Of a stretch of 64,000 nucleotides of DNA, positions 1 to 9,303 are shown piece by piece. This DNA comes from Sphingomonas telluris (GTDB taxonomy: Bacteria; Pseudomonadota; Alphaproteobacteria; Sphingomonadales; Sphingomonadaceae): assembly GCF_022568775.1 (NCBI RefSeq), contig NZ_JAKZHW010000001.1, positions 744,001-808,000 on the forward strand. Reading direction: 5' to 3'. The position numbers and the translations under genes are program-made. Positions within the stretch are counted from its first letter, which is position 1. The number at the start of each line of letters is the position of its first letter. Below the pieces are notes generated by a model. It made no database searches. It was given only the letters and a program-made list of their open reading frames with translations, and was not told where the DNA came from.

Positions 1-180
1 GCCTTTGCTGTCCCAGGTCCAGGTCGGGATCCCCGCCGCGCGGGCACAGTCGATCCCCGCGGCCTGAGGCTTGTTGGACGCGACCAGGACGACTTCGTAG
101 CCGCTTGCCTTCTCGATGAGCGCCTGCATGTTGCTGCCGCGCCCGGAGATGAGCACGGCAACGCGCCGCGGATCAGGCAT
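1..180 (-). CDS. purN: Phosphoribosylglycinamide formyltransferase (GART), N-terminal fragment
   Basis: Only the first 60 codons are in the window; the gene runs off the left edge. The reverse-strand translation begins [20 protein letters not shown]. The [11 protein letters not shown] segment is the characteristic first strand and glycine loop of PurN, which formylates GAR with 10-formyl-tetrahydrofolate in purine biosynthesis. The start codon overlaps the purM stop by 8 bases in the same direction, so translation is probably coupled to purM. Family assignment rests on the N-terminal motif and on the standard purM-purN order. Confidence 0.9.
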   Translation of the reverse strand, partial: MPDPRRVAVLISGRGSNMQALIEKASGYEVVLVASNKPQAAGIDCARAAGIPTWTWDSKG

Positions 181-1243
181 TATGGGTCGCGGTCCAGCTG
201 CCTTCAGGACCGTTCACCGTGCAGCCGCGAGGTCCGGCCTCGATGCCTCCGATGCGCGAGACCGTTTCCCCTGCGCCTTCGAGCGCCGTGGCAACTTCGC
301 GGGCGAGCGCTTCGGAAACCACGACGACCATGCCAAACCCGCAGTTGAAGGTGCGCACCATCTCCGACGGTTCTATGCCGCCGCCTTCCCGAAGCAGCTC
401 GAACAGCGCCGGGAATGCGCCTTCGATTTCTACGACCGCGTGGCAGTCTTGCGGCAGAACCCTCGGAATATTCTCGAGAAGTCCACCACCTGTGATGTGC
501 GCCAGGCCCTTCACTTTGCGCTGCTGCACGAGCGGCAGGAGCGAGCGGACATAGATTCGCGTGGGCTCGAGAAGCAGATCGGCGAGCGAGCGTCCGCCAG
601 CCCAGGGATAACGCTCTTCGAGCTTCCAGCCGCGCTCGGCGATGATGCGACGGACTAGCGAGAAGCCGTTGCTGTGCACGCCCGAGCTCGCGAGCCCAAG
701 AATGACGTCCCCGGGGGCGATGTCCGCTCCGGTCAGCACCTTGTCCCGATTTACGGCTCCGACGCAGAACCCGGCGAGGTCGTAGTCGCCGGCCGAGTAC
801 ATGCCCGGCATCTCGGCTGTCTCTCCGCCAATCAACGCGCAGCCGGCCTGGCGGCAGCCTTCGGCAATGGAGGCGACGACTTCCGCGGCTACCGCATTGT
901 CGAGCTTCCCGGTCGCGTAATAATCGAGGAAGAACAGGGGCTCGGCGCCCTGCACGATCAGATCGTTGGCACACATTGCGACGAGGTCCACGCCCACGCC
1001 ATCATGTTTGCCGGCCTCGATTGCGAGCTTGAGCTTGGTTCCGACCCCGTCATTGGCCGCGACCAGCAGCGGATTGTCGTATCCCGCCGCCTTCAAATCG
1101 AAGAATCCGCCGAATCCGCCGAGTTCGACGTCCGCGCCGGGTCGAGAGGTCGATCTCGCGATCGGTCCGATCGTCTTCACGAGCGCATTTCCGGCGTCGA
1201 TGGACACTCCGGCGTCGGCGTAGGTGAGCGGCTTTTGAGACAT
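173..1243 (-). CDS. purM: Phosphoribosylformylglycinamidine cyclo-ligase (AIR synthetase)
   Basis: A 356-residue protein, normal for PurM, which closes the imidazole ring of AIR using ATP in purine synthesis (cytoplasmic). Visible family motifs are GVGTKLKLA near residue 65, [11 protein letters not shown] near 105 and the ATP-binding [11 protein letters not shown] near 140, in the AIRS/PurM superfamily order. It is followed by purN on the same strand with an 8-base overlap. The gene is divergent from the exported protein at 1308 with only 64 bases between the starts, so promoters for both directions must lie in or next to that short gap. Confidence 0.97.
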   Translation of the reverse strand: MSQKPLTYADAGVSIDAGNALVKTIGPIARSTSRPGADVELGGFGGFFDLKAAGYDNPLLVAANDGVGTKLKLAIEAGKHDGVGVDLVAMCANDLIVQGAEPLFFLDYYATGKLDNAVAAEVVASIAEGCRQAGCALIGGETAEMPGMYSAGDYDLAGFCVGAVNRDKVLTGADIAPGDVILGLASSGVHSNGFSLVRRIIAERGWKLEERYPWAGGRSLADLLLEPTRIYVRSLLPLVQQRKVKGLAHITGGGLLENIPRVLPQDCHAVVEIEGAFPALFELLREGGGIEPSEMVRTFNCGFGMVVVVSEALAREVATALEGAGETVSRIGGIEAGPRGCTVNGPEGSWTATHNA

Positions 1244-1307
1244 CCCGAAGGCGCCTACCGAGAAGCTGCTTGGATTTCCACGCCGTTGTCGCCAAAAGCG
1301 TGCGCGA

Positions 1308-2594
1308 ATGCTGCGACGCCCCTTCGTTTCCCTCCTGATCCTGCTGTTTGTCGCCGTCGGCCTTTCCGGCGTCGTCTACGCGCAGCTGGAGACGGGCGAC
1401 CGAGGTATTGCGCCCGTCGACAGCTCAGGAACGCTCGAAGTCACCGGCATTCACGTCGATGTGACGAGCAAGGATGCGCAGTCCGCTCGCTACGACGGCT
1501 GGCGCATCGCGCAGCGGCAGGGCTTCAAAGCCCTGTGGGCCAAGACTCACAATCGGCCCCAGGCGGAAGCACCGACGGTTCCGGACTCGACACTCGACGG
1601 ACTGGTCGCCTCGATCGTGGTCGATCGCGAGCAGATCGGACCGAACCGCTATATTGCCGACCTCGGCATCCTGTTCGATCGCGCCCGCTCCGCCGAGCTG
1701 CTCGGCATGACCGGGCAAGTGAGGCGCTCGGTGCCAATGCTGCTGATTCCGGTCTTCCTGACAGCCGGGACCGACACCACGGTGGAGTTGCGCAATCCGT
1801 GGCAGCGCGCATGGGCGGAATTCAGGACGTCACAGAGCCCGATCGATTATGTGCGCGTCACCGGAACCGGCATCGACCCGCTGCTCGTGAATGCGGCCCA
1901 GGTCGATCGTCCGGGACGCGGTTGGTGGCGCAACGTCATCGACCTGTACGGCGCGGCGGATATCCTGGTCGCGCAGGTGCAGTTCCACCGCCTCTATCCG
2001 GGCGGCCCGGCCTACGCGCGCTTCATCGGGTTCCACGGACCCGATCATCAGCCGATCGGTACATTCACAATCAGCGGCCCGGCAGGCGTGAGCTCCCTTG
2101 CGATCATGCGGGCCGGCGTGCAGCGAATGGACCGCCTGTTCGCGGATGCCCTCGCGGCGGGACAGCTCGTGCGCGATCCGAGCCTCAATATCCCTGAGCC
2201 ACCGCCTCCGCCGGAGGAAGTGATCGAGGTGGCTCCGGTTCAGCAGGCGCGGCCGTGGACGTATCAGGTCCAGATCGTCTCGCCCGAAGTGAACATCTAT
2301 AATTTCGCCATGGCGCATCTTCGGACGACTGCCGGCGTGGAACAGGTCGTGCCCGTCGCGATCAATCCGGGCGGCGTGAGCTACGTGAACGTCACCTACC
2401 GTGGCGACCTGTCGAATCTTCGTTCGGCGCTCGCGGCGCGCGGCTGGAGCGTCGAGCAGAATGGGTTCGTGCTGCGAATGACTTCGAGCGGGAAGGCGCC
2501 CCCGCCGATTGCGCCGCCTCCGCAACCTCAGCCGGCCCCACCGCCGCAGCCGCAGGGGACGACTCCCCCTCAACCCCAGGGGCGCCCGCAATGA
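1308..2594 (+). CDS. Exported DUF2066-like protein with proline-rich tail
   Basis: A 428-residue protein of unknown function. Residues 1-26 form a signal peptide (two Arg, then a Leu/Val core ending VYA). The middle resembles DUF2066-type envelope proteins; this is from memory of the fold pattern, not a search. The last 35 residues are almost entirely Pro, Gln and Ala, a flexible tail. The stop codon overlaps the hdaA start (ATGA), so the two are translationally coupled. Location is inferred as periplasm or membrane-anchored. The coding region is secure; the family name is tentative. Confidence 0.75.
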   Translation: MLRRPFVSLLILLFVAVGLSGVVYAQLETGDRGIAPVDSSGTLEVTGIHVDVTSKDAQSARYDGWRIAQRQGFKALWAKTHNRPQAEAPTVPDSTLDGLVASIVVDREQIGPNRYIADLGILFDRARSAELLGMTGQVRRSVPMLLIPVFLTAGTDTTVELRNPWQRAWAEFRTSQSPIDYVRVTGTGIDPLLVNAAQVDRPGRGWWRNVIDLYGAADILVAQVQFHRLYPGGPAYARFIGFHGPDHQPIGTFTISGPAGVSSLAIMRAGVQRMDRLFADALAAGQLVRDPSLNIPEPPPPPEEVIEVAPVQQARPWTYQVQIVSPEVNIYNFAMAHLRTTAGVEQVVPVAINPGGVSYVNVTYRGDLSNLRSALAARGWSVEQNGFVLRMTSSGKAPPPIAPPPQPQPAPPPQPQGTTPPQPQGRPQ

Positions 2595-3214
2595 AGCGCC
2601 CCGCGGACCAGATCGCGCTCCCGCTCGACTGGCCGCAGACGGAAGACGAATCGCGGTTCATCGTCTCCGACGCAAACCGGGAGGCCTTCGAACATTTCCG
2701 CCGGCTGAGCATGTGGCCGGTCAAGGTGACGATCCTTACCGGCCCGCGCCGCTCGGGTCGGACCTTGCTCGCCCGAACCTTCGTCGAACGCGTCGGCGGC
2801 CGCCTGATCGATCAAGCCGACCGGCGCGACGAGGAAGAGGTGTTCCACGCTTGGAACGAGGCTCAGGACAGCGGGCTGCCACTGGTCCTCGTGGCCGACG
2901 AGGCGCCACCAGCCTGGTCCCCCAAGCTGCCGGATCTGCGGACGCGGCTTGCGATCACGCCCGTCGCCTCGATCAGCCCGCCCGACGACGCCTTGTTCAT
3001 GGCGCTGATGCAGTTGCTGTTCGCCGATCGCGGCCTGCACGTGGCGCCCGAGGCCTTGCGCTTCATGGGCGAGCGGCTCAACCGCGAATATTGGACGGCG
3101 GAGAGGGCGGTCGAGGAAGTCGACCGTTACGCGATTGCGGAGCGGGCGCGCGTGACTCTGCCGACGATCCGGCGCGCTCTTTCGGCTTCCAAGATGATTG
3201 GTGACGCGGCCTAG
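2591..3214 (+). CDS. hdaA: DnaA-related regulatory inactivator HdaA
   Basis: A 207-residue short AAA+ paralog of DnaA without the DNA-binding domain IV, the known layout of Hda/HdaA. With the DnaN clamp it stimulates ATP hydrolysis by DnaA and so limits re-initiation. The N terminus carries a clamp-binding hexapeptide, QIALPL, at residues 7-12. The nucleotide loop reads GPRRSGRT at 51-58, with Arg where Walker A usually has Lys. A Walker B-like LVLVADEA follows near residue 100. It starts inside the stop codon of the preceding exported protein. Confidence 0.88.
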   Translation: MKRPADQIALPLDWPQTEDESRFIVSDANREAFEHFRRLSMWPVKVTILTGPRRSGRTLLARTFVERVGGRLIDQADRRDEEEVFHAWNEAQDSGLPLVLVADEAPPAWSPKLPDLRTRLAITPVASISPPDDALFMALMQLLFADRGLHVAPEALRFMGERLNREYWTAERAVEEVDRYAIAERARVTLPTIRRALSASKMIGDAA

Positions 3215-3534
3215 CCGCAGTTCACGCGTTCGATCTTGTTATTCGCGTCGACCGCTATGTTCACCCGGTCGGAGCGGAACTCCATCGTTACGGCCATCCC
3301 GGGCTTGAGCCAGCGCAGCGACTTCGCGCCCGACTTCGCAAGTACCTCCTTGCCGACTTCGGGCGTGCCGTCGCGGCCGACGAACCCGTCGAGCCCGTCG
3401 CTCTTGCACTCATAGCCGGGCGTTTCGCCATGCGCGGGAGGGGTGGGTTCTTCAGCTGCCACGGTGCTGCAGGCTGCAGCCAGCAGCGGTGCAAAGGCAA
3501 TCCCGCTACGCAACGGCCGCCTCCTGCACCACAC
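3211..3534 (-). CDS. Exported I78-type peptidase inhibitor-like protein
   Basis: A 107-residue small exported protein. The N terminus has Arg residues followed by a hydrophobic stretch, with possible cleavage after VAA or at an LAAAC lipobox-like site. The mature part has the I78 inhibitor pattern: YECK, then [29 protein letters not shown], and an NKIERVNCG tail with a second Cys. Potato-inhibitor-like I78 proteins are periplasmic or secreted. The 5' end overlaps the 3' end of rnd by 29 bases on the same strand. It meets hdaA tail to tail with a 4-base overlap. Target peptidase is unknown. Confidence 0.8.
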   Translation of the reverse strand: MWCRRRPLRSGIAFAPLLAAACSTVAAEEPTPPAHGETPGYECKSDGLDGFVGRDGTPEVGKEVLAKSGAKSLRWLKPGMAVTMEFRSDRVNIAVDANNKIERVNCG

Positions 3535-4687
3535 GGCTCATCTTGAGCTTCCCGTTCTCGATCGCAAAGGCGAGGCGGCCCTCGACGAGGTCGAGCGCGT
3601 CGCTGCCGAATTCCTCGAATCGCCAGCCCTGAAGAATGCGCAGGTCCTTCCGGACGCCGGCGGCCAGCGCTTCCAAGTCGTCGGAGCGCGCGATCAGGCG
3701 CGGTGCGACGCCGGCTTCCTTCGCGCGGATCTTGAGGAGCAGCTTGAGAAGGTCGGCGACCAGCGCGCCCTCCTTGGTCAGACCCGGGCGACGCGGTTCA
3801 CGGTCAGGCATCTCGTCCGGCTCCAGCGGCTTGGCGGCATTGATCGCGGCGATCAGGCGCGCGCCGATGTCGTTGGTACGCCAGCCGGCGGACAGGCCGC
3901 GGACGTTTCCGAGATCCTCCTGGGACTTCGGCGGGTGTGCCGTGAGCTCGCCGAGCGTGTCGTCCTTCACGATTCGCCCGCGCGGGATGTTCTTCGCGCG
4001 CGCTTCCGTCTCGCGCCATGCGGCCAGTGCCTTGAGGCGGCCGAGGACCTGTGGGTTCCGGCTCGGCAGCTTCAGTCGCTTCCACGCGTCCTCGGGAGGG
4101 AAGGCGAAGCTCGACGGATCGGCCAGCCGCTCCATCTCTTCGTCCAGCCAGCCGCCGCGGCCCGTCTTCTTGAGGCGCTGCAGCAGCTTGGGAAAAACGG
4201 TCGCGAGGTGCGTCACGTCGGCGATCGCATAGTCGATCTGACGCTTGTCGAGCGGCCGGCGGCTCCAGTCGGTGAAGCGCGCGCCCTTGTCGATGCTGTG
4301 GCCGAGCATCGATTCGATCAGGTTCGAGTATCCGACCTGCTCGCCGTGGCCGAGCGCCATCGCAGCGATCTGCGTGTCGAAGAGCGGGTGAGGGACCTTG
4401 CTGCTGAGGTTGTGGATGATCTCGAGGTCCTGGCCGCCGGCGTGAAAGACCTTCAGCACGTCCTCATTGTCGACGAGGAGCGAGAGGAGCGGGGACAGGT
4501 CGAGGTCCGCCTTCGGATCGATCGCGGCAGCCTCTTCGGAGCTGGCGATCTGGATCAGGCACAGGTCTGGCCAATAAGTGTTTTCGCGCATGAACTCGGT
4601 GTCCACGGCGACGAACGGCTGCTTGGAGAGACGGTCGACAAGGGGAACCAGGTCTTCGGACTTGGTGATCAGAGGGTGTATTCGCAT
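3506..4687 (-). CDS. rnd: Ribonuclease D
   Basis: A 393-residue 3'-5' exoribonuclease that trims tRNA precursors. The DEDDy exonuclease signatures are visible: DTEFMRE near residue 30 (motif I), HAGGQDLEI near 80 (motif II) and the YAIADVTHL segment near 160 (motif III region). A C-terminal HRDC-like helical half follows. The start is the ATG just left of a divergent 99-base gap shared with aspS. Full length for the family, nothing broken. Confidence 0.95.
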   Translation of the reverse strand: MRIHPLITKSEDLVPLVDRLSKQPFVAVDTEFMRENTYWPDLCLIQIASSEEAAAIDPKADLDLSPLLSLLVDNEDVLKVFHAGGQDLEIIHNLSSKVPHPLFDTQIAAMALGHGEQVGYSNLIESMLGHSIDKGARFTDWSRRPLDKRQIDYAIADVTHLATVFPKLLQRLKKTGRGGWLDEEMERLADPSSFAFPPEDAWKRLKLPSRNPQVLGRLKALAAWRETEARAKNIPRGRIVKDDTLGELTAHPPKSQEDLGNVRGLSAGWRTNDIGARLIAAINAAKPLEPDEMPDREPRRPGLTKEGALVADLLKLLLKIRAKEAGVAPRLIARSDDLEALAAGVRKDLRILQGWRFEEFGSDALDLVEGRLAFAIENGKLKMSRVVQEAAVA

Positions 4688-4786
4688 GATTCTGCGGCGG
4701 CATTAGCGACCTGTCCTCGGGTTGACAAAAGCCTTTCAGCCAGTGAGTGCCGCCCCGCATTCCGCACATCGCTAATCGGCAGACCC
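4688..4786. promoter_or_regulatory. Divergent rnd / aspS promoter region with inverted repeat
   Basis: The 99-base gap between two divergent starts holds a TTGACA -35-like hexamer at 4722-4727 in the aspS direction, with no clear -10 box at the right distance. It also holds an 8-base inverted repeat: ATTAGCGA at 4702-4709 and TCGCTAAT at 4769-4776, one arm close to each start codon. This looks like a paired operator or simply two similar promoter elements. Function is inferred only. Confidence 0.35.
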
Positions 4787-6607
4787 ATGCACCCTTATCG
4801 CACCCATAACTGTGGCCAGCTCCGCGCTTCCGACGTTGGCCAGACCGTCCGCATTTCTGGGTGGGTCCATCGCCGCCGCGATCACGGCCATCTGCTCTTC
4901 GTCGACCTCAGGGATCACTACGGCATCACGCAGATCGTGGCGGACAGCGAATCTCCGGCGTTCAAGACTCTCGACCGCCTTCGCGTCGAGTCCGTGGTGA
5001 CGGTGGAAGGCCAGGTGGTTGCGCGGTCCCCGGAGACTGTGAATCCGAACCTTCCCACCGGTGAAATTGAAGTGCGCGCTGTGAATGTCTCGGTGCAGTC
5101 GGCTGCGGCGGAACTGCCCATGCCGGTGTTCGGCGAGCAGGACTATCCGGAGGAAATCCGCCTCAAGTACCGCTACCTCGATCTGCGCAGGGAGCAGGTG
5201 CACGCGAACATCATGCTGCGGTCGTCGGTGATCAGCTCGATCCGTCGCCGGATGATCGATCAGGGCTTCACCGAGTTCCAGACGCCGATCCTGACCGCCA
5301 GCTCGCCGGAAGGCGCGCGCGACTATCTCGTTCCGAGCCGCGTCCACCCGGGCAAGTTCTACGCGCTCCCGCAGGCCCCGCAGATGTTCAAGCAGCTGAT
5401 CATGGTCGCCGGCTTCGACCGTTACTTCCAGATCGCGCCCTGTTTCCGCGACGAGGACGCGCGCGCCGACCGTTCCCCGGGCGAGTTCTACCAGCTCGAC
5501 TTCGAGATGAGCTTCGTGACCCAGGACGACGTGTTCAACGCGATCGAGCCGGTGCTTTCAGGCGTATTCGAGCAGTTCGCTAACGGTCGCACCGTTACTC
5601 CGGCGGGCGAATATCCGCGCATCCCGTATCGCGAGGCCATCCTGAAGTACGGCAGCGACAAGCCGGACCTCCGCAATCCCCTCCTCATCACCGACGTGTC
5701 CGAGCACTTCAAGGGCTCCGGATTCGGGCTGTTTGCAGGCCTCGTCGAGAAGGGCGCGGTAGTTCGCGCCGTCCCGGCTCCGGGCACTGCCGAGAAGAGC
5801 CGCAAGTTCTTCGACGACATGAACGAGTGGGCGCGGAGCGAAGGCTTCGCCGGCCTCGGCTATGCCACCCGCAAGGGCGGCGAGTGGGGCGGCCCGATTG
5901 CCAAGAACCATGGCGAAGAGGGCATGAACCGCATCGCCGAGGTTATGGGCCTTGGTCCTGACGACGGCATCTTCTTCGCGGCCGGGAACGAAGACGAGGC
6001 GGCCAAGCTCGCGGGCCTCGCTCGCACGCGGGTTGGCGAGCAACTCGACCTGATCGAGAAGGGCGCCTTCCGCTTCTGCTGGATCGTCGACTTCCCGATG
6101 TTCGAACACAACGAAGAGCAGAAGAAGATCGACTTCTCGCACAACCCTTTCTCGATGCCGCAGGGTGAGCTCGAGGCGCTAGAGACGAAGGACCCGCTCG
6201 ATATCCTCGCTTGGCAGTACGACATCGTCTGCAACGGCGTGGAGCTGAGTTCCGGCGCGATCCGGAACCACCGTCCGGACATCATGTACAAAGCGTTCGA
6301 GATCGCCGGTTATTCGAAGGAAGAGGTCGACACGAACTTCGCGGGCATGATCAACGCCTTCAAGTTCGGCGCACCGCCGCACGGCGGCTCGGCGCCCGGC
6401 ATCGACCGCATCGTAATGCTTCTGGCCGACGAGCCGAACATCCGCGAGGTCATCCTCTTCCCGATGAATCAGAAGGCGGAAGACCTGATGATGAACGCTC
6501 CGGCCGAGGTCATGCCGAAGCAGCTCAAGGAGCTTCACATCCGGATCGTCGACGTCCCGAAGACCGACAAGCCGGCGCCGTCAGTCCTGGAGAAGCAGGA
6601 AGGCTGA
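4787..6607 (+). CDS. aspS: Aspartyl-tRNA synthetase
   Basis: A 606-residue class II synthetase charging tRNA-Asp (and tRNA-Asn if non-discriminating). The N-terminal OB fold contains the [13 protein letters not shown] pattern. Motif 2 reads [17 protein letters not shown], the alphaproteobacterial variant, and motif 3 is [12 protein letters not shown] near the C terminus; a GAD-type insertion lies between. The start was placed at the ATG giving [10 protein letters not shown], because the same frame is open far upstream with no homology. GatC and GatA at the right end suggest an amidation route for Asn- or Gln-tRNA, so a non-discriminating AspRS is possible but not shown. Confidence 0.97.
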   Translation: MHPYRTHNCGQLRASDVGQTVRISGWVHRRRDHGHLLFVDLRDHYGITQIVADSESPAFKTLDRLRVESVVTVEGQVVARSPETVNPNLPTGEIEVRAVNVSVQSAAAELPMPVFGEQDYPEEIRLKYRYLDLRREQVHANIMLRSSVISSIRRRMIDQGFTEFQTPILTASSPEGARDYLVPSRVHPGKFYALPQAPQMFKQLIMVAGFDRYFQIAPCFRDEDARADRSPGEFYQLDFEMSFVTQDDVFNAIEPVLSGVFEQFANGRTVTPAGEYPRIPYREAILKYGSDKPDLRNPLLITDVSEHFKGSGFGLFAGLVEKGAVVRAVPAPGTAEKSRKFFDDMNEWARSEGFAGLGYATRKGGEWGGPIAKNHGEEGMNRIAEVMGLGPDDGIFFAAGNEDEAAKLAGLARTRVGEQLDLIEKGAFRFCWIVDFPMFEHNEEQKKIDFSHNPFSMPQGELEALETKDPLDILAWQYDIVCNGVELSSGAIRNHRPDIMYKAFEIAGYSKEEVDTNFAGMINAFKFGAPPHGGSAPGIDRIVMLLADEPNIREVILFPMNQKAEDLMMNAPAEVMPKQLKELHIRIVDVPKTDKPAPSVLEKQEG

Positions 6608-6610
6608 GGC

Positions 6611-7081
6611 CTACTGCAGGCCCGGCCTGGGCATTGCATTGAGCGTTTGAGCGAGCGCTGCCGCGTCTTGCGAAGTGCGGCATGCGACGAAGATCGTGTC
6701 ATCTCCGCAGATCGTGCCGACGATTTCGGCGCGCGGAGCCTCGTCGAGCGCAACGCCCACGAGGTGCGCCGACCCCGGCGGCGTCTTCATCACGACGAGA
6801 TTCGCAGCAACGTCGATCGATCGAACCCAGTCTCGGATGACCGAGACCAGGCGGGACGGTGATGCGGTGGTTCCGACCTGATCGGGCAGCGCATAAGTGA
6901 TGTGCCCGTCGCGACGGACTTTGAAGGCACCGAGTTGCTCCAGGTCACGCGAAACCGTGGCCTGAGTGACGGCGAAGCCGAGGCTGGCAAGACGCTCTGC
7001 AACCTCTTCCTGACTCGCGAGCTCTTCCGTTCGGATGAGTTCCGCGACCGCGCGCTGACGCCGTTCCTTCAATTCGCTCAT
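6611..7081 (-). CDS. argR: Arginine repressor
   Basis: A 156-residue ArgR. The N-terminal winged helix has the ATVSRDLEQLGAFKV recognition segment near residues 41-55. The C-terminal arginine-binding, hexamerisation half has the PPGSAHLVGVALD and IVGTICGDDTIFV motifs. The frame is open upstream, but MSELKERRQR is the family start and sits directly at the divergent gap to argC. The product is predicted to bind arginine and repress the divergent arg operon and probably itself, because the candidate operators lie between the two starts. Convergent with aspS with three bases between. Confidence 0.95.
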   Translation of the reverse strand: MSELKERRQRAVAELIRTEELASQEEVAERLASLGFAVTQATVSRDLEQLGAFKVRRDGHITYALPDQVGTTASPSRLVSVIRDWVRSIDVAANLVVMKTPPGSAHLVGVALDEAPRAEIVGTICGDDTIFVACRTSQDAAALAQTLNAMPRPGLQ

Positions 7082-7120
7082 GCAATACTTATGCACAAAC
7101 TTGCATACAAATGCAAATGC
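7079..7120. promoter_or_regulatory. Candidate ArgR operator(s) between argR and argC
   Basis: The gap holds an AT-rich block with a perfect dyad: TTGCAT at 7101-7106 and ATGCAA at 7111-7116, separated by ACAA. Further ATGCA words occur at 7079-7084 (ATGCAA) and 7091-7095. Spacing of about one helical turn between half-sites fits hexameric ArgR binding. The half-site differs from the enterobacterial ARG box, so this would be a lineage-specific version. Its position between the regulator and its operon supports the call; binding is inferred. Confidence 0.55.
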
Positions 7121-7138
7121 GTGGATACAGCCCATCCC

Positions 7139-8146
7139 ATGATTCGGACGGCAATTCTTGGAGCCTCGGGCTATGTCGGCGGCGAGCTGCTGCGCTTGAT
7201 CGCTGCGCACCCGCGCCTGCGCGCCACGAAACTGTTCGGCGAAAGCAAGGCTGGACGGACTGTAGCCGAAGTGCATCCCCATCTCGCGCCGGTTTATGCA
7301 GATACCACCTTCGGGCGTTTCGACGAGGCGGCGCTCGAGGATGTTGATCTCGTTTTCGCCGCGCTCCCGCATGGCCATAGCCAGGCATTGGCCGCCACGA
7401 TCTTGGCCCGCGGAATTCCGTTCGTGGATCTCGGCGCCGATTTCCGGCTTGACGACGCGGCGACCTACGAGCGCTGGTACGGTCACGCGCACGAGGCGCC
7501 GGACCTCCTCGGCGAGTTCGTCTACGGCATCCCGGAGATCAATCGCGTGGCGATCCGTGGTTCGAAGGCGGTAGCCGCCGCAGGTTGCTACGCCACGGCC
7601 GCGATTCTGGCATTGAAGCCTCTGGTGGATGCGAACATCGTAGATTCGAAGGACATTATCGTCGACGCAGCTTCCGGGGTCAGCGGCGCCGGTCGCGAGG
7701 CGAAGGAAGCCACTGGGTTCAGTACCGTCGACGGAAGCTTCGCTGCGTACGGCCTGCTCAGTCACCGCCACACGGCCGAAATGGAAATGGCGTTAGAGGC
7801 GCGCGTGCTGTTCACGCCGCATCTCGTGCCGATGACCCGCGGCATTCTCGCGACCTGCTATGCCGAAGCGACTGGCGCGGGCGATCCGCTGGAGGCGCTT
7901 AAGGCCGCCTATGCGGACGAGCGGTTCGTGCACGCTACGGATGCGGCGCCGGCGACGAAGTGGGTTAGCGGGTCGAATGGCGTGCAGCTCACGGCGCGCT
8001 ACGACGATCGCACCGGCAAGGTGCTCGCGCTTTCGGCGATCGACAATCTCGGAAAGGGCGCGGCAGGTCAGATGATCCAGTGCGCCAATCTCATGCTCGG
8101 CCTCGACGAAGCGGCCGGGCTCACTGCATGCGGAGTTTATCCATGA
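7139..8146 (+). CDS. argC: N-acetyl-gamma-glutamyl-phosphate reductase
   Basis: A 335-residue NADPH-dependent reductase for the third step of arginine synthesis. The Rossmann motif GASGYVGGELLR is at residues 8-19 and the active-site Cys is C150 in AGCYAT. Many ArgC proteins have PGCYPT here, so the flanking prolines are replaced. The start is the ATG of MIRTAILGASG, 57 bases from argR. The stop overlaps argJ (ATGA), the first of several such overlaps, so argC-J-B-F are probably one translationally coupled operon under ArgR. Confidence 0.96.
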   Translation: MIRTAILGASGYVGGELLRLIAAHPRLRATKLFGESKAGRTVAEVHPHLAPVYADTTFGRFDEAALEDVDLVFAALPHGHSQALAATILARGIPFVDLGADFRLDDAATYERWYGHAHEAPDLLGEFVYGIPEINRVAIRGSKAVAAAGCYATAAILALKPLVDANIVDSKDIIVDAASGVSGAGREAKEATGFSTVDGSFAAYGLLSHRHTAEMEMALEARVLFTPHLVPMTRGILATCYAEATGAGDPLEALKAAYADERFVHATDAAPATKWVSGSNGVQLTARYDDRTGKVLALSAIDNLGKGAAGQMIQCANLMLGLDEAAGLTACGVYP

Positions 8147-9303
8147 GCGTTACTGCGGCCGAAGGGTTCGTCGCGGCCGGTTGCCATGCCGGGATCAAGA
8201 AGCGGCGCTTCGACATGGCGTTGTTGGCGACCGTGGATCGTCAACCCGTCGCCTGCGCGGCCGTATTCACTCAGAACAAGTTCGCGGCGCCGCCGGTCGA
8301 GCTCGACCGTAAGCTGCTTGCTGCCAACGGCGGGCGTGTCTCCGCCGTCATCGTGAATTCCGGCAATGCGAACGCCGGAACGGGTGCGTCGGGCTACAAG
8401 GACGCGCAGCTGATGGGGGCGGCTGCCGGCGATGCGCTGGGCATCGATGCGTCGCAGGTGCTGGTCTGCTCGACCGGCATCATCGGGACTCCTCTACCGA
8501 TGGAGCCGATCCTTCATGCGACGCCCAAGCTAGCCAAGAAGCTTTCGGTGGATGGGGGCGACGACGCCGCACGGGGCATTCTGACCACCGATCACAAACC
8601 TAAGACGGTTGTGATCAAGGCATCGACCTTCACGCTCGGCGGAATGGCCAAGGGCTGCGGCATGATCGCGCCCAACATGGCGACGATGCTGGCGTTCCTG
8701 ACTACGGACGCGGATGTGCCGCGGGAGCTGATCCAGAAGGTGCTCCGCTCGGCTTCGGACGCGACCTTCAACACGCTCAACGTCGATGGCGCGACCTCGA
8801 CCAACGACACCGCCATGGTGCTCGCTTCGGGCCGGCGCGGGCAGGCGAGCCACGAGGAGTTCGGGAACGCGCTTCTGGCGGCATGCGAGGACCTGACCAT
8901 GCAGATGGCGCGGGACGCTGAGGGCATGACTCGGATCGCGCGCCTCGTCGTCACCGGAGCCGCTAATGACAATGAGGCGAGGATCGCCGCGAAAAACATC
9001 GTCGAGAACAATCTCGTCAAATGCAGCTGGTACGGCGGCGACCCTTACTGGGGACGTCTGATGGCCGCCGCGGGCTCCGCAGGTGTTGCGCTGGACGTTG
9101 CCAAGTCGCGAGTCGCTTACGGCGGCATCGTCGTCGCCAGAGGCGGCGCGGGAATTGAGCATGATGGCGTAGCGCTGGCGCGCCACATGATGGGTGACGA
9201 AGTGCAGATCGAGGTTCACCTCGGCGCGGGCAAAGCCTCCGCAAAGATGATCGGCATCGACCTCGGCCCTGGTTACATCAAAGAGAATAGCAAGACGTCA
9301 TGA
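8143..9303 (+). CDS. argJ: Bifunctional ornithine acetyltransferase / N-acetylglutamate synthase
   Basis: A 386-residue ArgJ, which recycles the acetyl group from N-acetylornithine to glutamate and may also use acetyl-CoA. The autoproteolytic motif NMATMLAF is present. The predicted nucleophile T181 begins the beta chain after self-cleavage between Ala and Thr. The C-terminal RVAYGGIVVARGGAG and GAGKASAKMIGIDLGPGYI segments are typical. The start ATG overlaps the argC stop. An ArgJ of this kind makes a separate argE unnecessary, which agrees with its absence here. Confidence 0.97.
   Translation: MSVTAAEGFVAAGCHAGIKKRRFDMALLATVDRQPVACAAVFTQNKFAAPPVELDRKLLAANGGRVSAVIVNSGNANAGTGASGYKDAQLMGAAAGDALGIDASQVLVCSTGIIGTPLPMEPILHATPKLAKKLSVDGGDDAARGILTTDHKPKTVVIKASTFTLGGMAKGCGMIAPNMATMLAFLTTDADVPRELIQKVLRSASDATFNTLNVDGATSTNDTAMVLASGRRGQASHEEFGNALLAACEDLTMQMARDAEGMTRIARLVVTGAANDNEARIAAKNIVENNLVKCSWYGGDPYWGRLMAAAGSAGVALDVAKSRVAYGGIVVARGGAGIEHDGVALARHMMGDEVQIEVHLGAGKASAKMIGIDLGPGYIKENSKTS

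Noticed and set aside
674..2197. Long open frame (507 codons) on the + strand across purM and the exported-protein gene
   Set aside because: It is antisense to purM and out of frame with the secure protein at 1308; low-complexity Arg-rich translation, typical of a GC-rich shadow frame.
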